64,000 nucleotides of DNA from Candidatus Saccharimonadales bacterium (GTDB lineage Bacteria; Patescibacteriota; Saccharimonadia; Saccharimonadales; Saccharimonadaceae), in the NCBI GenBank assembly GCA_039928925.1, contig JBDSSF010000001.1, positions 203,837-267,836 on the forward strand. Reading direction: 5' to 3'. Made by a program: the position numbers and the translations under genes. Positions 23,497 to 32,586 of the stretch are shown here, piece after piece (the first letter of the stretch is position 1; each line of letters starts with the position of its first letter). The notes under the pieces were generated by a model. It had not been told where the DNA came from, did not search any database, and saw only the letters and a list, made by a program, of their open reading frames with translations.

Positions 23497-24366
23497 ATGG
23501 CAAGTTTTAAGGACTATTATTCTCTGACCAAACCTGGTGTTTTGTATGGAAACGCACTGACTGCTGCTGCTGGATTTTTATTAGCAAGTAGGGGTCACAT
23601 TGATGTATGGCTATTCATTGCGCTGTGTGTCGGAACGACACTTATTATTGCATCGGCCTGTGCACTTAATAACTTTCTTGATCAAGATATTGATAGCAAG
23701 ATGGCCCGTACGAAAAAAAGGGTCATCGTTGCAGGTATTGTTCCTGGATCACACGCAGTCGTACTATCAATCGTGCTCGGTATTGTTGGACTTGCTATAC
23801 TCCTTCTTTATACGAATCTTCTCGTTGTATATATCGGTATTATTGGCTTTATCGTGTATGTTTTATTCTATGGCATGCTATCAAAACGTCTTTCGTATCA
23901 CGGAACACTTGTTGGGAGTATTTCTGGAGCAACGCCAATTCTTGCTGGATACTGTGCCGTTGGTGGAGTCATTGATCCAGGAGCCATAATCGTTTTTGCA
24001 ATTTTATTCTTGTGGCAGATGCCAGAATTTTATTCCATTTCTGTGTATCGACGTAAGGAGTATGAAGCCGCTGGGGTTCCAGTCATCTCAGTTATAAAAG
24101 GCGCTAAGAAAACACGAACACAAATTTATTTTTACACGGCGGCGTTTGTTATAGCAACGGCAATGTTAACCGCATTTGGCTATACGGGATATATCTATTT
24201 AGTAATTATGATGATTCTTGGTGGGTACTGGCTATACCTAGGCGCAAAAGGGCTTCGTGTTGAAGAAAAAGATAGCGATGATTGGGCACGAAAAATGTTT
24301 AGATTTTCACTTATAATTCTACTCGTATTTTGTGCATTAATAAGTGCTAGTAGTCTATTACCGTAA
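23497..24366 (+). CDS. cyoE: Protohaem IX farnesyltransferase (haem o synthase)
   Basis: A UbiA-type prenyltransferase with about nine membrane helices. The metal-diphosphate motif NNFLDQDIDSKMARTKKR (about 68-85) and the second motif ISVYRRKEYEAAGVPV are visible. It makes haem o for CyoB. It starts 5 bp after cyoD. Confidence 0.93.
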   Translation: MASFKDYYSLTKPGVLYGNALTAAAGFLLASRGHIDVWLFIALCVGTTLIIASACALNNFLDQDIDSKMARTKKRVIVAGIVPGSHAVVLSIVLGIVGLAILLLYTNLLVVYIGIIGFIVYVLFYGMLSKRLSYHGTLVGSISGATPILAGYCAVGGVIDPGAIIVFAILFLWQMPEFYSISVYRRKEYEAAGVPVISVIKGAKKTRTQIYFYTAAFVIATAMLTAFGYTGYIYLVIMMILGGYWLYLGAKGLRVEEKDSDDWARKMFRFSLIILLVFCALISASSLLP

Positions 24367-24382
24367 GTGTTATACTGATCCT

Positions 24383-24655
24383 ATGATTGTTTTTCTCCAT
24401 GTTTTAATTGCACTTTCAAGTATCATTTTGACAACTTATGCGTTCTTTCGACCATCACGTAAACTGCTTAATGCAAGTTATGCGTTTATTGGACTAACGT
24501 TAGCAAGTGGTATCTATATGGTAGTGCAATCACCATCTCATATGCTTGAGGCATGTAGTATCGGTGTATTTTATCTAGTCGTTGTAGCAAGTGGCACAGT
24601 TGCTGTGAGAGCGAAACTAAGTAAGCTTGATCACAGTAATGTGACTTCTAACTAA
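24383..24655 (+). CDS. Small membrane protein, 90 aa, after cyoE
   Basis: Three hydrophobic helices, no recognised motif apart from a conserved-looking FRPSRKLLNASY loop. TATACT lies 6 nt before ATG 24383, so it has its own leaderless promoter although it sits directly between cyoE and ndh. A role in the respiratory complex is possible by position only. Confidence 0.6.
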   Translation: MIVFLHVLIALSSIILTTYAFFRPSRKLLNASYAFIGLTLASGIYMVVQSPSHMLEACSIGVFYLVVVASGTVAVRAKLSKLDHSNVTSN

Positions 24656-24693
24656 GTGGTCCGTGTAATAAACGAAATTAAAAAGGATTTATA

Positions 24694-25887
24694 ATGAATA
24701 TTACTGTTGTTGGTGGCGGCTTTGGTGGTGTGAAGGCAACACTCGAACTTGCAAAAAATCGTAAAAATCATGTGACACTTATCAGTGATAAAGCAGATTT
24801 CCAATATTACCCAGCACTCTACGGAACAGCTACTGGCCAAAGCCATCTTCAATCATGGGTTCCACTTGGAAAAATATTTGCAAATCGACCAAATATCGAT
24901 GTTATTATTGATGAAATGGTTAAGATTGATCCAAGCACAAAAATGCTTATTGGTAACTCTGGAAGAACATATAAATACAATCTACTGATCCTTGCTCTTG
25001 GTGGAATTACAAGCTACTTTGGTATAAAGGGAATTGAAACATATTCATACGGTATAAAGTCTGCAGAAGAAATCCGCGAACTAAAACAGCATCTTTACAA
25101 GTCCATGTTCGAAGAGCATAAGATGGAAAAGGACTACGTTATTATTGGCGCTGGTGCAACAGGCGTTGAACTTGCATCGGCTATGAATGAGTATATAGAG
25201 CGCCTTCGAGTTGACTATAGACTTCCTAAAAAGAGGGTTCGCATTAATCTTATCGAAGCATCTCCACGAGTACTTCCTCGTATGTCTGAAGCATCGAGTA
25301 AGAAGGTGGCAAAGCGTCTTCAGCAACTTGGTGTTCATGTGATGACAAATCAAAAAGTTGAAGAGCAGACTGCAGACTCGCTTATCGTAAACGGAAAGAC
25401 TATTAAGAGCCATACGGTAATTTGGACAGCGGGTGTTGCTAACTCACCTTTCTATCAGGCTAATGCAGAGCATTTTGTTTTTGCAAAAAATGGTAAGGTT
25501 GTCGTTGACGAACACATGAGGGCATTTAAGGATGTCCATGTAATAGGTGATAACGCATTTACTGCCTATAGCGGACTTGCTCAAACTGCCCTTCATGATG
25601 CTATTTTTGTCGCACGGAATCTTGAAAGAAAACAGATTGGTAAAAAGCGTAAACTATACAAAGCAAAACTACCTCCAGTTGTCGTTCCTGTGGGTGATAT
25701 GTGGGCAGTCTTCGAATGGAGAAAGATTCGTCTTAGCGGATGGATGGCTTCACTAATTCGTAATGCAGCTGACATGGTTGGCTATTCAGATATATTGCCA
25801 TTTGGCCAAGCACTTGGTGCATGGCGCGCGCATAAAGTACTTGAGGATGATTATTTTCCTGCAAGCGAAAAACCTGACGCCAAATAG
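24694..25887 (+). CDS. ndh: Type II NADH dehydrogenase (NDH-2)
   Basis: The first Rossmann motif VVGGGFGGVKATLELA binds FAD, the second IIGAGATGVELASAM binds NADH, and VIGDNAFTAYSG closes the FAD site. At 397 aa the protein has the usual NDH-2 size, without membrane helices. It would pass electrons from NADH to quinone without pumping protons. Together with the bo3 oxidase this forms a two-enzyme respiratory chain. AAAGGA precedes ATG 24694. Confidence 0.9.
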   Translation: MNITVVGGGFGGVKATLELAKNRKNHVTLISDKADFQYYPALYGTATGQSHLQSWVPLGKIFANRPNIDVIIDEMVKIDPSTKMLIGNSGRTYKYNLLILALGGITSYFGIKGIETYSYGIKSAEEIRELKQHLYKSMFEEHKMEKDYVIIGAGATGVELASAMNEYIERLRVDYRLPKKRVRINLIEASPRVLPRMSEASSKKVAKRLQQLGVHVMTNQKVEEQTADSLIVNGKTIKSHTVIWTAGVANSPFYQANAEHFVFAKNGKVVVDEHMRAFKDVHVIGDNAFTAYSGLAQTALHDAIFVARNLERKQIGKKRKLYKAKLPPVVVPVGDMWAVFEWRKIRLSGWMASLIRNAADMVGYSDILPFGQALGAWRAHKVLEDDYFPASEKPDAK

Positions 25888-25935
25888 TAAAAATTTGCTA
25901 TACTTAAGAGAGTTAAATTTCAGGGGGATATAGAT

Positions 25936-26502
25936 ATGGCCACACCAAAAGGTCAAAGAATTGGAATATGGATTATTGCCATCGCATTATGCGTCGGTAC
26001 GTTAGGTGGCTTTGCAGTCATGATACTTGGAACAGGTAATGCAAAAATAGATCAAGCAGCGCAGCAGAAGGCAGTTGCAGATCAAACTGCGCAGCAAGAG
26101 GCAGCATCAATTGCACACGCGGCATCTAGTAAGCCGCTTGACGGTTATAGTGCGGCAGCATTTGATAAAGCAAGTGTCACGGCGCTTGGCGTTGAAGTAG
26201 TCAAAGAAGGTGATGGGGCAGCGGTTGCGGCTGATTCGACAATCGTCGCTGACTACTTTGGCTGGACAAGTGACGGTAAGATTTTTGATAGTACGAACCA
26301 GGACGGCACAAATACTTCTGCCACGTTTAGCCTCGCACAGGTTATTCAAGGATGGACCAAAGGACTTAATGGAGTCAGGGTTGGTTCAACAGTGAAACTA
26401 ACTATCCCAGCTGATCTTGCATATGGCACAGCTGGAAGTCCTCCAACAATCGGCGCGAGTGAGCCACTTCAGTTCATCGTTACTGTGAAATCTATTAAAT
26501 AG
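25936..26502 (+). CDS. Membrane-anchored FKBP-type peptidyl-prolyl isomerase
   Basis: An N-terminal helix (IGIWIIAIALCVGTLGGFAV) anchors an external domain. After an Ala/Gln-rich linker comes the FKBP fold: DGKIFDSTNQD, LAQVIQGWTKGLNGVRVGS, KLTIPADLAYGTAG and PLQFIVTVKSI. Most active-site residues are kept. It probably helps folding of exported proteins. GGGGG precedes the ATG. Confidence 0.85.
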   Translation: MATPKGQRIGIWIIAIALCVGTLGGFAVMILGTGNAKIDQAAQQKAVADQTAQQEAASIAHAASSKPLDGYSAAAFDKASVTALGVEVVKEGDGAAVAADSTIVADYFGWTSDGKIFDSTNQDGTNTSATFSLAQVIQGWTKGLNGVRVGSTVKLTIPADLAYGTAGSPPTIGASEPLQFIVTVKSIK

Positions 26503-26534
26503 TGCTATACTAAGTATAGTAATAAGGAGACACT

Positions 26535-27476
26535 ATGGACGAAAAAATTCGTGACGTTATCATGATTGGCGCAGGTCCAAGTGCACTTGCAGCTGCTGTT
26601 TACACAACTCGTGAAGCTATTGATACAGTATTATATGAAAAAGGTGTAATTGGTGGCCTTGCTGCAATCACTGACTGGGTAGATAACTACCCAGGCTTTG
26701 TTGACGGTATTGCTGGTCTAAAACTTGCCGAACAACTTCAAGGTCAGGCAGAAAGATTCGGTGCTCAAATAGAATTTGGTGATGTATCTGAAATTCGTGA
26801 CGAAGGTGATTTAAAAGTTGTTGTTGTCGATGGTCAGGATATTCGTGCACGATCCGTTCTTATTGCTACAGGTAGTGACTACAATAAGCTTGGTATTCCA
26901 GGTGAAGCAGAATATTATGGCCGTGGTGTGCATTACTGTGCAACATGTGACGGTGCTTTTTACCGTGATAAAAACCTAGTCGTTGTTGGTGGCGGCAACT
27001 CTGCCGTCCAAGAAGCAATCTTTCTTACAAGGTTTACAACACACATCGATTTACTTGTTCGCAGTGTCGTAACGGCGAGTGAAGTACTACAAGAGGAACT
27101 TCAAAAGTTTGTTGATGAAGGTAAAATCACTGTTCATCTTGGAACGACAACTGATGAAATTATTGCTATTGATGGAAAAGTCAAAGAAGTGAAGGGCACT
27201 TTCGAAGGTAATGAAGTTCATTTCCCGACTGATGGAGTTTTCATATTTGTTGGGCTGAAGCCAAACACCGATTTTCTAAAAAACAGTATCATTCAGCTTG
27301 ATGAGCGCGGTCTTATTAAAACCGATGCAAAGCTTCTTACTGATATGCCTGGTGTTTTCGCGAGCGGTGATGCTCGAAGTGGAGCAACGATGCAAATTGC
27401 TAGTGCTGTCGGTGAAGGTGCTGCAGCTGCATTAGCAATTCGTGAATATCTCGATAAGCACAAATTAGCTGTCTAG
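26535..27476 (+). CDS. trxB: Thioredoxin reductase
   Basis: The FAD motif GAGPSALAAAVY, the redox-active CATCDGAFY (about 136-139), the NADPH motif VVGGGNSAVQEA and the C-terminal GVFASGDA give a full low-molecular-weight enzyme of 313 aa. Together with thioredoxin it keeps cytosolic thiols reduced. AAGGAG precedes the ATG. The 3' end overlaps the converging phosphodiesterase gene by 12 bp. Confidence 0.93.
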   Translation: MDEKIRDVIMIGAGPSALAAAVYTTREAIDTVLYEKGVIGGLAAITDWVDNYPGFVDGIAGLKLAEQLQGQAERFGAQIEFGDVSEIRDEGDLKVVVVDGQDIRARSVLIATGSDYNKLGIPGEAEYYGRGVHYCATCDGAFYRDKNLVVVGGGNSAVQEAIFLTRFTTHIDLLVRSVVTASEVLQEELQKFVDEGKITVHLGTTTDEIIAIDGKVKEVKGTFEGNEVHFPTDGVFIFVGLKPNTDFLKNSIIQLDERGLIKTDAKLLTDMPGVFASGDARSGATMQIASAVGEGAAAALAIREYLDKHKLAV

Positions 27477-28157
27477 CTTATCGACTTCCTTTAGTATTGC
27501 GAGTGGATTGTCCGTTACGATGCCATCGATACCTTGCTCGGCAAGTATTGCAGCAGTGTGAGGACGGTTCACTGTATATGCGTAAGTAAAGATGCCAGAC
27601 CTTTTTGCAATCTCGAGTGCAAATGGGTTTACATAGAGGCGATGAAAGCCAACTGCGGTTAGTCGGAGGCGGCGATGATACGCGATAAATAAAAATGGAT
27701 TTTGATTATGTAGCAGTGCTAGATTGGCTCTTTTTGATTGTCTTCGTACAACTGATAGCTCAGCACCTTTAAAAGATGAAAATATGACATTATCCCAATC
27801 GTTGGGCTTCTTTATGTATTCTTTAACGAGATCAACAACAACACTTCCCGTACTACGACCCTTGAGCTCAATATTCAGGAGGATTCTTCCAAAGAAAGTA
27901 TCGAGTACGTCAGATAGTAGAACAAGTGGCATATCAGAACTGCGCTCGGAGAGTTCGTCGAAGGTGAGCTGGCTAATAATCGATGTCCCGTGACTGGTTC
28001 GCATCGTTGCATCGTGAATTAAGACGGGGATTCTATCCTTGGTTAATCGGATATCAAACTCGAGCATGTCAGCGTCTGCATCGAGCCCAGCCTGCAGCGC
28101 TTCCATGCTATTTTCGCGCGCTAATCCAGCCGCCCCACGATGTCCGATTATTAACAT
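27465..28157 (-). CDS. glpQ: Glycerophosphodiester phosphodiesterase
   Basis: The start MLIIGHRGAAGLARENS carries the HRG motif; DMLEFDIRLTKD and LIHD supply the metal ligands, and GIDGIVTDNP the end of the barrel. No signal peptide, so it acts in the cytosol. It hydrolyses glycerophosphodiesters to glycerol 3-phosphate, useful for a cell that scavenges lipids. ATG 28157 is preferred because TATACT lies 10 nt upstream; the frame further up encodes a Cys/Tyr-rich segment that does not look like protein. Confidence 0.87.
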   Translation of the reverse strand: MLIIGHRGAAGLARENSMEALQAGLDADADMLEFDIRLTKDRIPVLIHDATMRTSHGTSIISQLTFDELSERSSDMPLVLLSDVLDTFFGRILLNIELKGRSTGSVVVDLVKEYIKKPNDWDNVIFSSFKGAELSVVRRQSKRANLALLHNQNPFLFIAYHRRLRLTAVGFHRLYVNPFALEIAKRSGIFTYAYTVNRPHTAAILAEQGIDGIVTDNPLAILKEVDKLDS

Positions 28158-28228
28158 AATTGCTACGAGTATAGCAAATTTGCTACAATAGCGACAGTAA
28201 CTATACGGATACATGAGGAGAGATTTAT

Positions 28229-28759
28229 ATGGCAGATTTTAATAAAGTAGTAAGTACTGGTGATATTGATAATGGTTTAGTGAATGTAGTCATTGAGATT
28301 CCAATGGGTAGTGGTCACAAAATTGAATGGAACCGTGAACTTGCTATCATGCAGCTTGATCGTGTTGAGCCTGCAATCTTTGCAAAGCCAACAAACTACG
28401 GTTTTATCCCACAAACACTTGATGAGGATGGCGATGAACTAGATGCTCTTGTTATTACAGATCAGCCACTACCAACAGGAGTTACTCTTGAGGGAAAAAT
28501 TATCGGCGTACTTATGTTTGAGGATGATGGTGAGGTTGATGATAAAGTTGTCGTAGTTCCATCTGACGATCGATCTATAGGAAATGCGATTCAATCTCTT
28601 TCAGATATCCCACAGCAAAAACTAGACCAAATAGCTCATCACTTCACTCACTACAAAGATCTTAAAAAGCCAGGCAGTACAATCGTTAAAGGCTGGGGTG
28701 ACATCGAAAAAGCAAAACAGATCATTCATGAATCGGTAGAGCGCTGGAATAACAGTTAG
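28229..28759 (+). CDS. ppa: Inorganic pyrophosphatase, family I
   Basis: The sequence contains NYGFIPQTLDEDGDELDALV with the metal-binding Asp cluster, and EDDGEVDDKVVVVP. At 176 aa it matches the bacterial family I enzyme. It hydrolyses pyrophosphate released by tRNA charging and nucleic acid synthesis. GAGGAGAG precedes ATG 28229. The stop abuts the converging relA-type gene. Confidence 0.93.
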   Translation: MADFNKVVSTGDIDNGLVNVVIEIPMGSGHKIEWNRELAIMQLDRVEPAIFAKPTNYGFIPQTLDEDGDELDALVITDQPLPTGVTLEGKIIGVLMFEDDGEVDDKVVVVPSDDRSIGNAIQSLSDIPQQKLDQIAHHFTHYKDLKKPGSTIVKGWGDIEKAKQIIHESVERWNNS

Positions 28760-30298
28760 TTATTTCTTTTTTCGAGTAGCTTTGCTGCGAATGATTGCCG
28801 CAGCTCCTGTAATTGTTTCAATTATTCCAAGACCTCGTAATTGAGAACGTAGCTTGTTACGCGCATGAGTTGTCGTAACAAGTTCTTGCCAGGCCTGCTT
28901 TGGCGTTGATAATTTGCGAGTTATAACTTCAACGACATCACCATTTTGAAGTGGCTTGTCGAATGCATGAATATTACCATTCACACGAACGCTATAGGTA
29001 TGTTTACCGATGTCACTGTGTACCAAGTATGCAAAATCAAGTGGTAGCGCACCTTCTGGGAGATTATAAATATCACCATTTGGCGAGTAAACAAAGATCC
29101 TATCACCAAATAGGTCAATGTTGAGTTGGTCCTGAGAGATATCTTCATTGTCGCGAAGGCGAGTTGCAATTTCTTGAAGCTGAGATATCCACTGAAGTTG
29201 CGTTGGGAGTGTACTTGATTTCGAACGACGTTTCAGGTAGTCGTTACTATTTTTTTGGTCGTGGTAGTGAAATCCAGCTGCAAGCCCACGCTCCGCATAC
29301 TCATGCATCTCGTATGTTCGTATTTGAAACTCAACGATTTGCTTACTTGGAGTGATCACAGTCGTGTGAAGGCTTTGATAGCCGTTTGGTTTTGGAACAG
29401 CAATATAATCTTTAATGCGGCTTATCATCGGCTGGTACATACCATGTAAGATACCAAGTACTTTATAGCAATCATCTTTATTTTTTACGATGACACGTAA
29501 CGCCATTAAGTCATAGATATCATCAATGTTACCATCAACCTTTTTTAGTTTCTTGTAAAGGCTATAGATACTCTTGACGCGGCCATTTATTTCGACGGCA
29601 ATGCTATGCTTTTTTAGTTCTGCTTCAACTTCCTGTCTGACAGCACCGAGCTTACGGGTACTTTTACCAAGCCGTTTTTTCATTTGTGATGATAAGTGCT
29701 TAAACTGAGTGGGATCAAGGTAGCTAAAGGCTAGTTCCTCAATCTGCATACGAACACGACCCATACCAAGCCGGTCTGCCATTGGTGCGAATACCTCAAG
29801 ACTTTCACGTGCGATTTTTATCTGCTTATCCGGTTTCATGTGTTGTAATGTCGATAAGTTATGTAGACGATCAGCTAATTTAATGATAATAACCCTGACA
29901 TCTTGACCAACAGCAATAAGTAATTTAGACAAGTTATCTTTCGTTTGAGGACGATAGCTTTCGAGATCTCGCATTCCTGCACGCGCCTGTGAGACCTTCG
30001 TCACGCCGTCAACTAAGAATGCAACATCATGCCCGAAAAGAGATTCGATCTCCTCAAGAGTTGCATCAGTATCTTCGACGGTATCATGCAAGATACCTGC
30101 GAGAACACTATCAATATCCATACCCCATTCAATAAGTACATCGGCGACATTAAGGGGGTGTATGATATACGGTTCACCACTTTTGCGTTTCTGGCCAAAG
30201 TGTTTTTTTGTTGCAAAATCGATTGCATGTTCAAGTTCGAGTAGTTGATTCTCCTCGTAGTACGGCGTAGCATGTTCAATCAGCGCACGTTTTTTCAT
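28760..30298 (-). CDS. RelA/SpoT-type (p)ppGpp synthetase/hydrolase, short form
   Basis: The hydrolase domain has IIHPLNVADVL and LAGILHDTVEDTD with the HD pair; the synthetase domain has DIYDLMALRV, GYQSLHTTVI and EFQIRTYEMHEYAE. A TGS domain (RIFVYSPNGDIYNLPEGA) follows. The protein stops after TGS at 512 aa: the helical, zinc-finger and ACT domains of full RSH enzymes are absent. Start at ATG 30298 (MKKRALIEH); an upstream extension to 30337 runs into the neighbouring terminator. Confidence 0.9.
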   Translation of the reverse strand: MKKRALIEHATPYYEENQLLELEHAIDFATKKHFGQKRKSGEPYIIHPLNVADVLIEWGMDIDSVLAGILHDTVEDTDATLEEIESLFGHDVAFLVDGVTKVSQARAGMRDLESYRPQTKDNLSKLLIAVGQDVRVIIIKLADRLHNLSTLQHMKPDKQIKIARESLEVFAPMADRLGMGRVRMQIEELAFSYLDPTQFKHLSSQMKKRLGKSTRKLGAVRQEVEAELKKHSIAVEINGRVKSIYSLYKKLKKVDGNIDDIYDLMALRVIVKNKDDCYKVLGILHGMYQPMISRIKDYIAVPKPNGYQSLHTTVITPSKQIVEFQIRTYEMHEYAERGLAAGFHYHDQKNSNDYLKRRSKSSTLPTQLQWISQLQEIATRLRDNEDISQDQLNIDLFGDRIFVYSPNGDIYNLPEGALPLDFAYLVHSDIGKHTYSVRVNGNIHAFDKPLQNGDVVEVITRKLSTPKQAWQELVTTTHARNKLRSQLRGLGIIETITGAAAIIRSKATRKKK

Positions 30299-30321
30299 CG
30301 TCTTTCTAGTATAGGGTAGTA

Positions 30322-30393
30322 GAAAATAAAAGACCACCTCTATGGGTGGGGTAGTGCAGGTCGACTGGGGCGCATTCGCGCCTCCAGCCGGCC
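30322..30393 (-). terminator. Two-hairpin terminator module downstream of the first GC-rich paralog
   Basis: A long GC hairpin (30359-30393: CTGG and GGCGC pair with GCGCC and CCAG, loop ATTC) is followed on the minus strand by a second hairpin CCACC/GGTGG and the run TCTTTTATTTT. The same arrangement occurs at 30902-30978. Confidence 0.65.
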
Positions 30394-30400
30394 TTGATGA

Positions 30401-30805
30401 TCAGATCTCCAGAAGCTTCAGCTGTTGCCACCTCGGCAGATTACCGAATTCGTTGAGATCGCTATCGGATACAACGACGTCATCTCCGATTACCCACTGG
30501 GGTTCGTGACCTCGCTTAAGACCGAAGATATAGATTGCCTTTCCGTTGTCGATCCATGCGACGGCTGTATCCTCATCGAGATACAGCCACAGCTCGAGTA
30601 TGAGCTCCGTGCCCGCGGAGATTGTGGCACGCGGAGCTCTGACCCCGTTTTTATCCCATATCTCCGCTTCTCCGAATCTGCCGGCGTGGAAGGACTCCAC
30701 TTGGCAGGCTCGACTAAGCCAATCGTCGATAGTGCGTGTACTGCTGGTCAGCTGGATATCCGTACGGGATGATCCCGTCGAGTTACTCAATACTGACAGC
30801 GACAT
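30401..30805 (-). CDS. GC-rich orphan protein A, 134 aa
   Basis: I recognise no family. It starts MSLSVLSNSTG and has LILELWLYLDE in the middle and IYIFGLKRGHEPQWVIGDDVVV near the end. Its paralog B (30986-31390) has the same length, the same first codons and the same order LIVRMWQYLD, HYVFAVLHY, YTIGEFIVV. GC content is well above that of the flanking relA and gap genes. Soluble, acidic, without signal peptide. The upstream regions of A and B are also alike (TTGACTA, AGTCAGAT and GGACAT), so gene plus promoter were duplicated together. Transfer from a GC-richer source is likely. Confidence 0.7.
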   Translation of the reverse strand: MSLSVLSNSTGSSRTDIQLTSSTRTIDDWLSRACQVESFHAGRFGEAEIWDKNGVRAPRATISAGTELILELWLYLDEDTAVAWIDNGKAIYIFGLKRGHEPQWVIGDDVVVSDSDLNEFGNLPRWQQLKLLEI

Positions 30806-30901
30806 GATGCATGTCCATTCTCTAGAGGTATCTGACTATATGTTTGTATCACTTTTACATAAATTAGTCAAGCAATTAAATCTTAGTGGTATTGAGCGGT
30901 A

Positions 30902-30978
30902 GAAAAATAAAAACCACCTGTGAGTATGTGGGTAGTAACCGGTGGACTGGGGCGCGAAGTGCGCCACCAAGTCCACCG
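30902..30978 (-). terminator. Two-hairpin terminator module downstream of the second GC-rich paralog
   Basis: CGGTGGACT at 30940 pairs with AGTCCACCG ending at 30978, and an inner GGCGC/GCGCC extends the stem. On the minus strand a weaker hairpin and GGTGGTTTTTATTTTT follow. Confidence 0.7.
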
Positions 30979-30985
30979 ATTTGTG

Positions 30986-31390
30986 TCAGAGGCCGAGAGC
31001 TCCGAATTGGCTGGCGAGTGGCATTCGATCGAATTCTTCGAAGTCCGGCTCGCCGCCATCTTCAGCGGTGATCACCACGATGAACTCACCAATCGTGTAG
31101 TTCGCGCCGTCGTAGTGCAACACGGCGAACACGTAGTGTTTTTGCAGCTCGTCATAGCCGAAGACGACCATTCTGATCCGATCGAGATACTGCCACATCC
31201 TTACGATTAGCGCAGCATTGTCAATTTGCAGACTTGGTTCGTACTGTTCTCTGTGAGCCAGTATTTCACTGCCTGCAACGGAGAGCACCTCCTGGAGGTG
31301 GTAGTTCACGAGCCACTGCTCGAAGTCATCGACGTCAAAGCCAACTTCAACATCAATCCCCTCGTGATTTTTCAAAACTGTCAGCGACAT
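30986..31390 (-). CDS. GC-rich orphan protein B, 134 aa (paralog of A)
   Basis: Starts MSLTVLKNHEG; same size as protein A and alignable with it over the C-terminal 70 residues (LIVRMWQYLDR, YVFAVLHYDGANYTIGEF). Acidic and soluble, unknown function. The leader has an inverted repeat TGACTA...TAGTCA around the promoter, which could be an operator. GAAGGGAC lies before the ATG. Both A and B transcribe toward relA. Confidence 0.7.
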   Translation of the reverse strand: MSLTVLKNHEGIDVEVGFDVDDFEQWLVNYHLQEVLSVAGSEILAHREQYEPSLQIDNAALIVRMWQYLDRIRMVVFGYDELQKHYVFAVLHYDGANYTIGEFIVVITAEDGGEPDFEEFDRMPLASQFGALGL

Positions 31391-31531
31391 GGTTATGTCC
31401 CTTCACTAGATAATCTGACTACTTTAATATGACATAAATATATCATATAGTCAATGATTTACACCTTAGACGAAAGCAGTTATACTAAACACAATAATGC
31501 TAAAGGTTAATGAACCAGGAGTGGGTATTTC

Positions 31532-32548
31532 ATGAGTCAAGTAAACGTTGCGATTAACGGGTTTGGCCGCATTGGCCGTAATGCATTCAAGATTGCATTT
31601 GAGCGTAGTGACATCATTATTGTTGCTATTAACGACCTAACTGATACAAAAACACTGGCATATTTACTAAAACACGATAGTAACTTCGGTGACTACCAAC
31701 ATGATGTTACGAGTGATGAGACTGGAATTATTGTAAACGGCCACCACGTCAAAGTGCTTGCTGAACGCGATCCATCAGCTCTTCCGTGGGGTGATCTAAA
31801 CGTTGATCTCGTTATCGAATCAACTGGTCGCTTTACTCTAAAAGAAGATGCAGAGCTGCATATTAAAGCTGGTGCAAAACGTGTTGTTATTTCCGGACCT
31901 ACAAAAAGCGAAGGTGTGGACACAATCGTGCTTGGCGCAAACGAAGATAAGATAGAAGGTTCTAGCCAGATCGTTAGTAACGCGAGCTGTACGACAAACT
32001 CACTTGGTATGGTAATGGCAATTCTAGACGCAGAATTTGGTGTTGAAAAATCACTTCTTACGACTGTTCATAGCTACACAGCTAGCCAGGCGCTACAAGA
32101 TGCACCAAGTAAGGATCTTCGTGAAGGTCGTAATGCGGCAGAAAATATCGTTCCAACAACGACAGGAGCTGCAATTGCAGTCACAAAGACGCTTCCTCAA
32201 CTTGAAGGAAAGTTCGATGGCCTGAGCATCCGCGTCCCAACCCCAGTTGTATCAATTAGTGATATTACAGTCCTTCTTGGCCGCGACACAACAGTCGAAG
32301 AAATTAATAATGTTTTCAAAAAAGCTGCTGAAGAGCCATTTTACCAAGGTATTCTCGGTGTAAGTGAAGAACCACTTGTCAGCCGTGACTACATTGGCAA
32401 CAGCCACTCTGGTGTCGTTGACCTTCTTCTTACAAAAGTTGTTGGTGGTAACTTAGCAAAAATCATGGTTTGGTATGACAACGAATGGGGCTACAGCAAC
32501 CGTCTTGTTGAACTCGTTGCTGATATTGGCAAAACACTTAAGTCATAG
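31532..32548 (+). CDS. gap: Glyceraldehyde-3-phosphate dehydrogenase
   Basis: The NAD-binding start VNVAINGFGRIGRNAF, active-site SNASCTTNSLG (catalytic Cys about 155), and WYDNEWGYSNRLVEL are all present; 338 aa is normal. It oxidises glyceraldehyde 3-phosphate with phosphate and NAD. First gene of a carbon-metabolism group that continues with rpiB, rpe, transketolase and aldolase. CAGGAG precedes the ATG. Confidence 0.96.
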   Translation: MSQVNVAINGFGRIGRNAFKIAFERSDIIIVAINDLTDTKTLAYLLKHDSNFGDYQHDVTSDETGIIVNGHHVKVLAERDPSALPWGDLNVDLVIESTGRFTLKEDAELHIKAGAKRVVISGPTKSEGVDTIVLGANEDKIEGSSQIVSNASCTTNSLGMVMAILDAEFGVEKSLLTTVHSYTASQALQDAPSKDLREGRNAAENIVPTTTGAAIAVTKTLPQLEGKFDGLSIRVPTPVVSISDITVLLGRDTTVEEINNVFKKAAEEPFYQGILGVSEEPLVSRDYIGNSHSGVVDLLLTKVVGGNLAKIMVWYDNEWGYSNRLVELVADIGKTLKS

Positions 32549-32586
32549 ATCTATCGTATTATATCGAAAATGCTTATACTTATATC

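Noticed and set aside
27465..28214. Longer phosphodiesterase start at 28214
   Set aside because: The extra residues are Cys/Tyr-rich and lie over the promoter; ATG 28157 begins directly with the HRG-containing strand.
30425..31432. Plus-strand frames opposite the two GC-rich paralogs
   Set aside because: They show no similarity to each other in keeping with the minus-strand paralogy and lack start signals.
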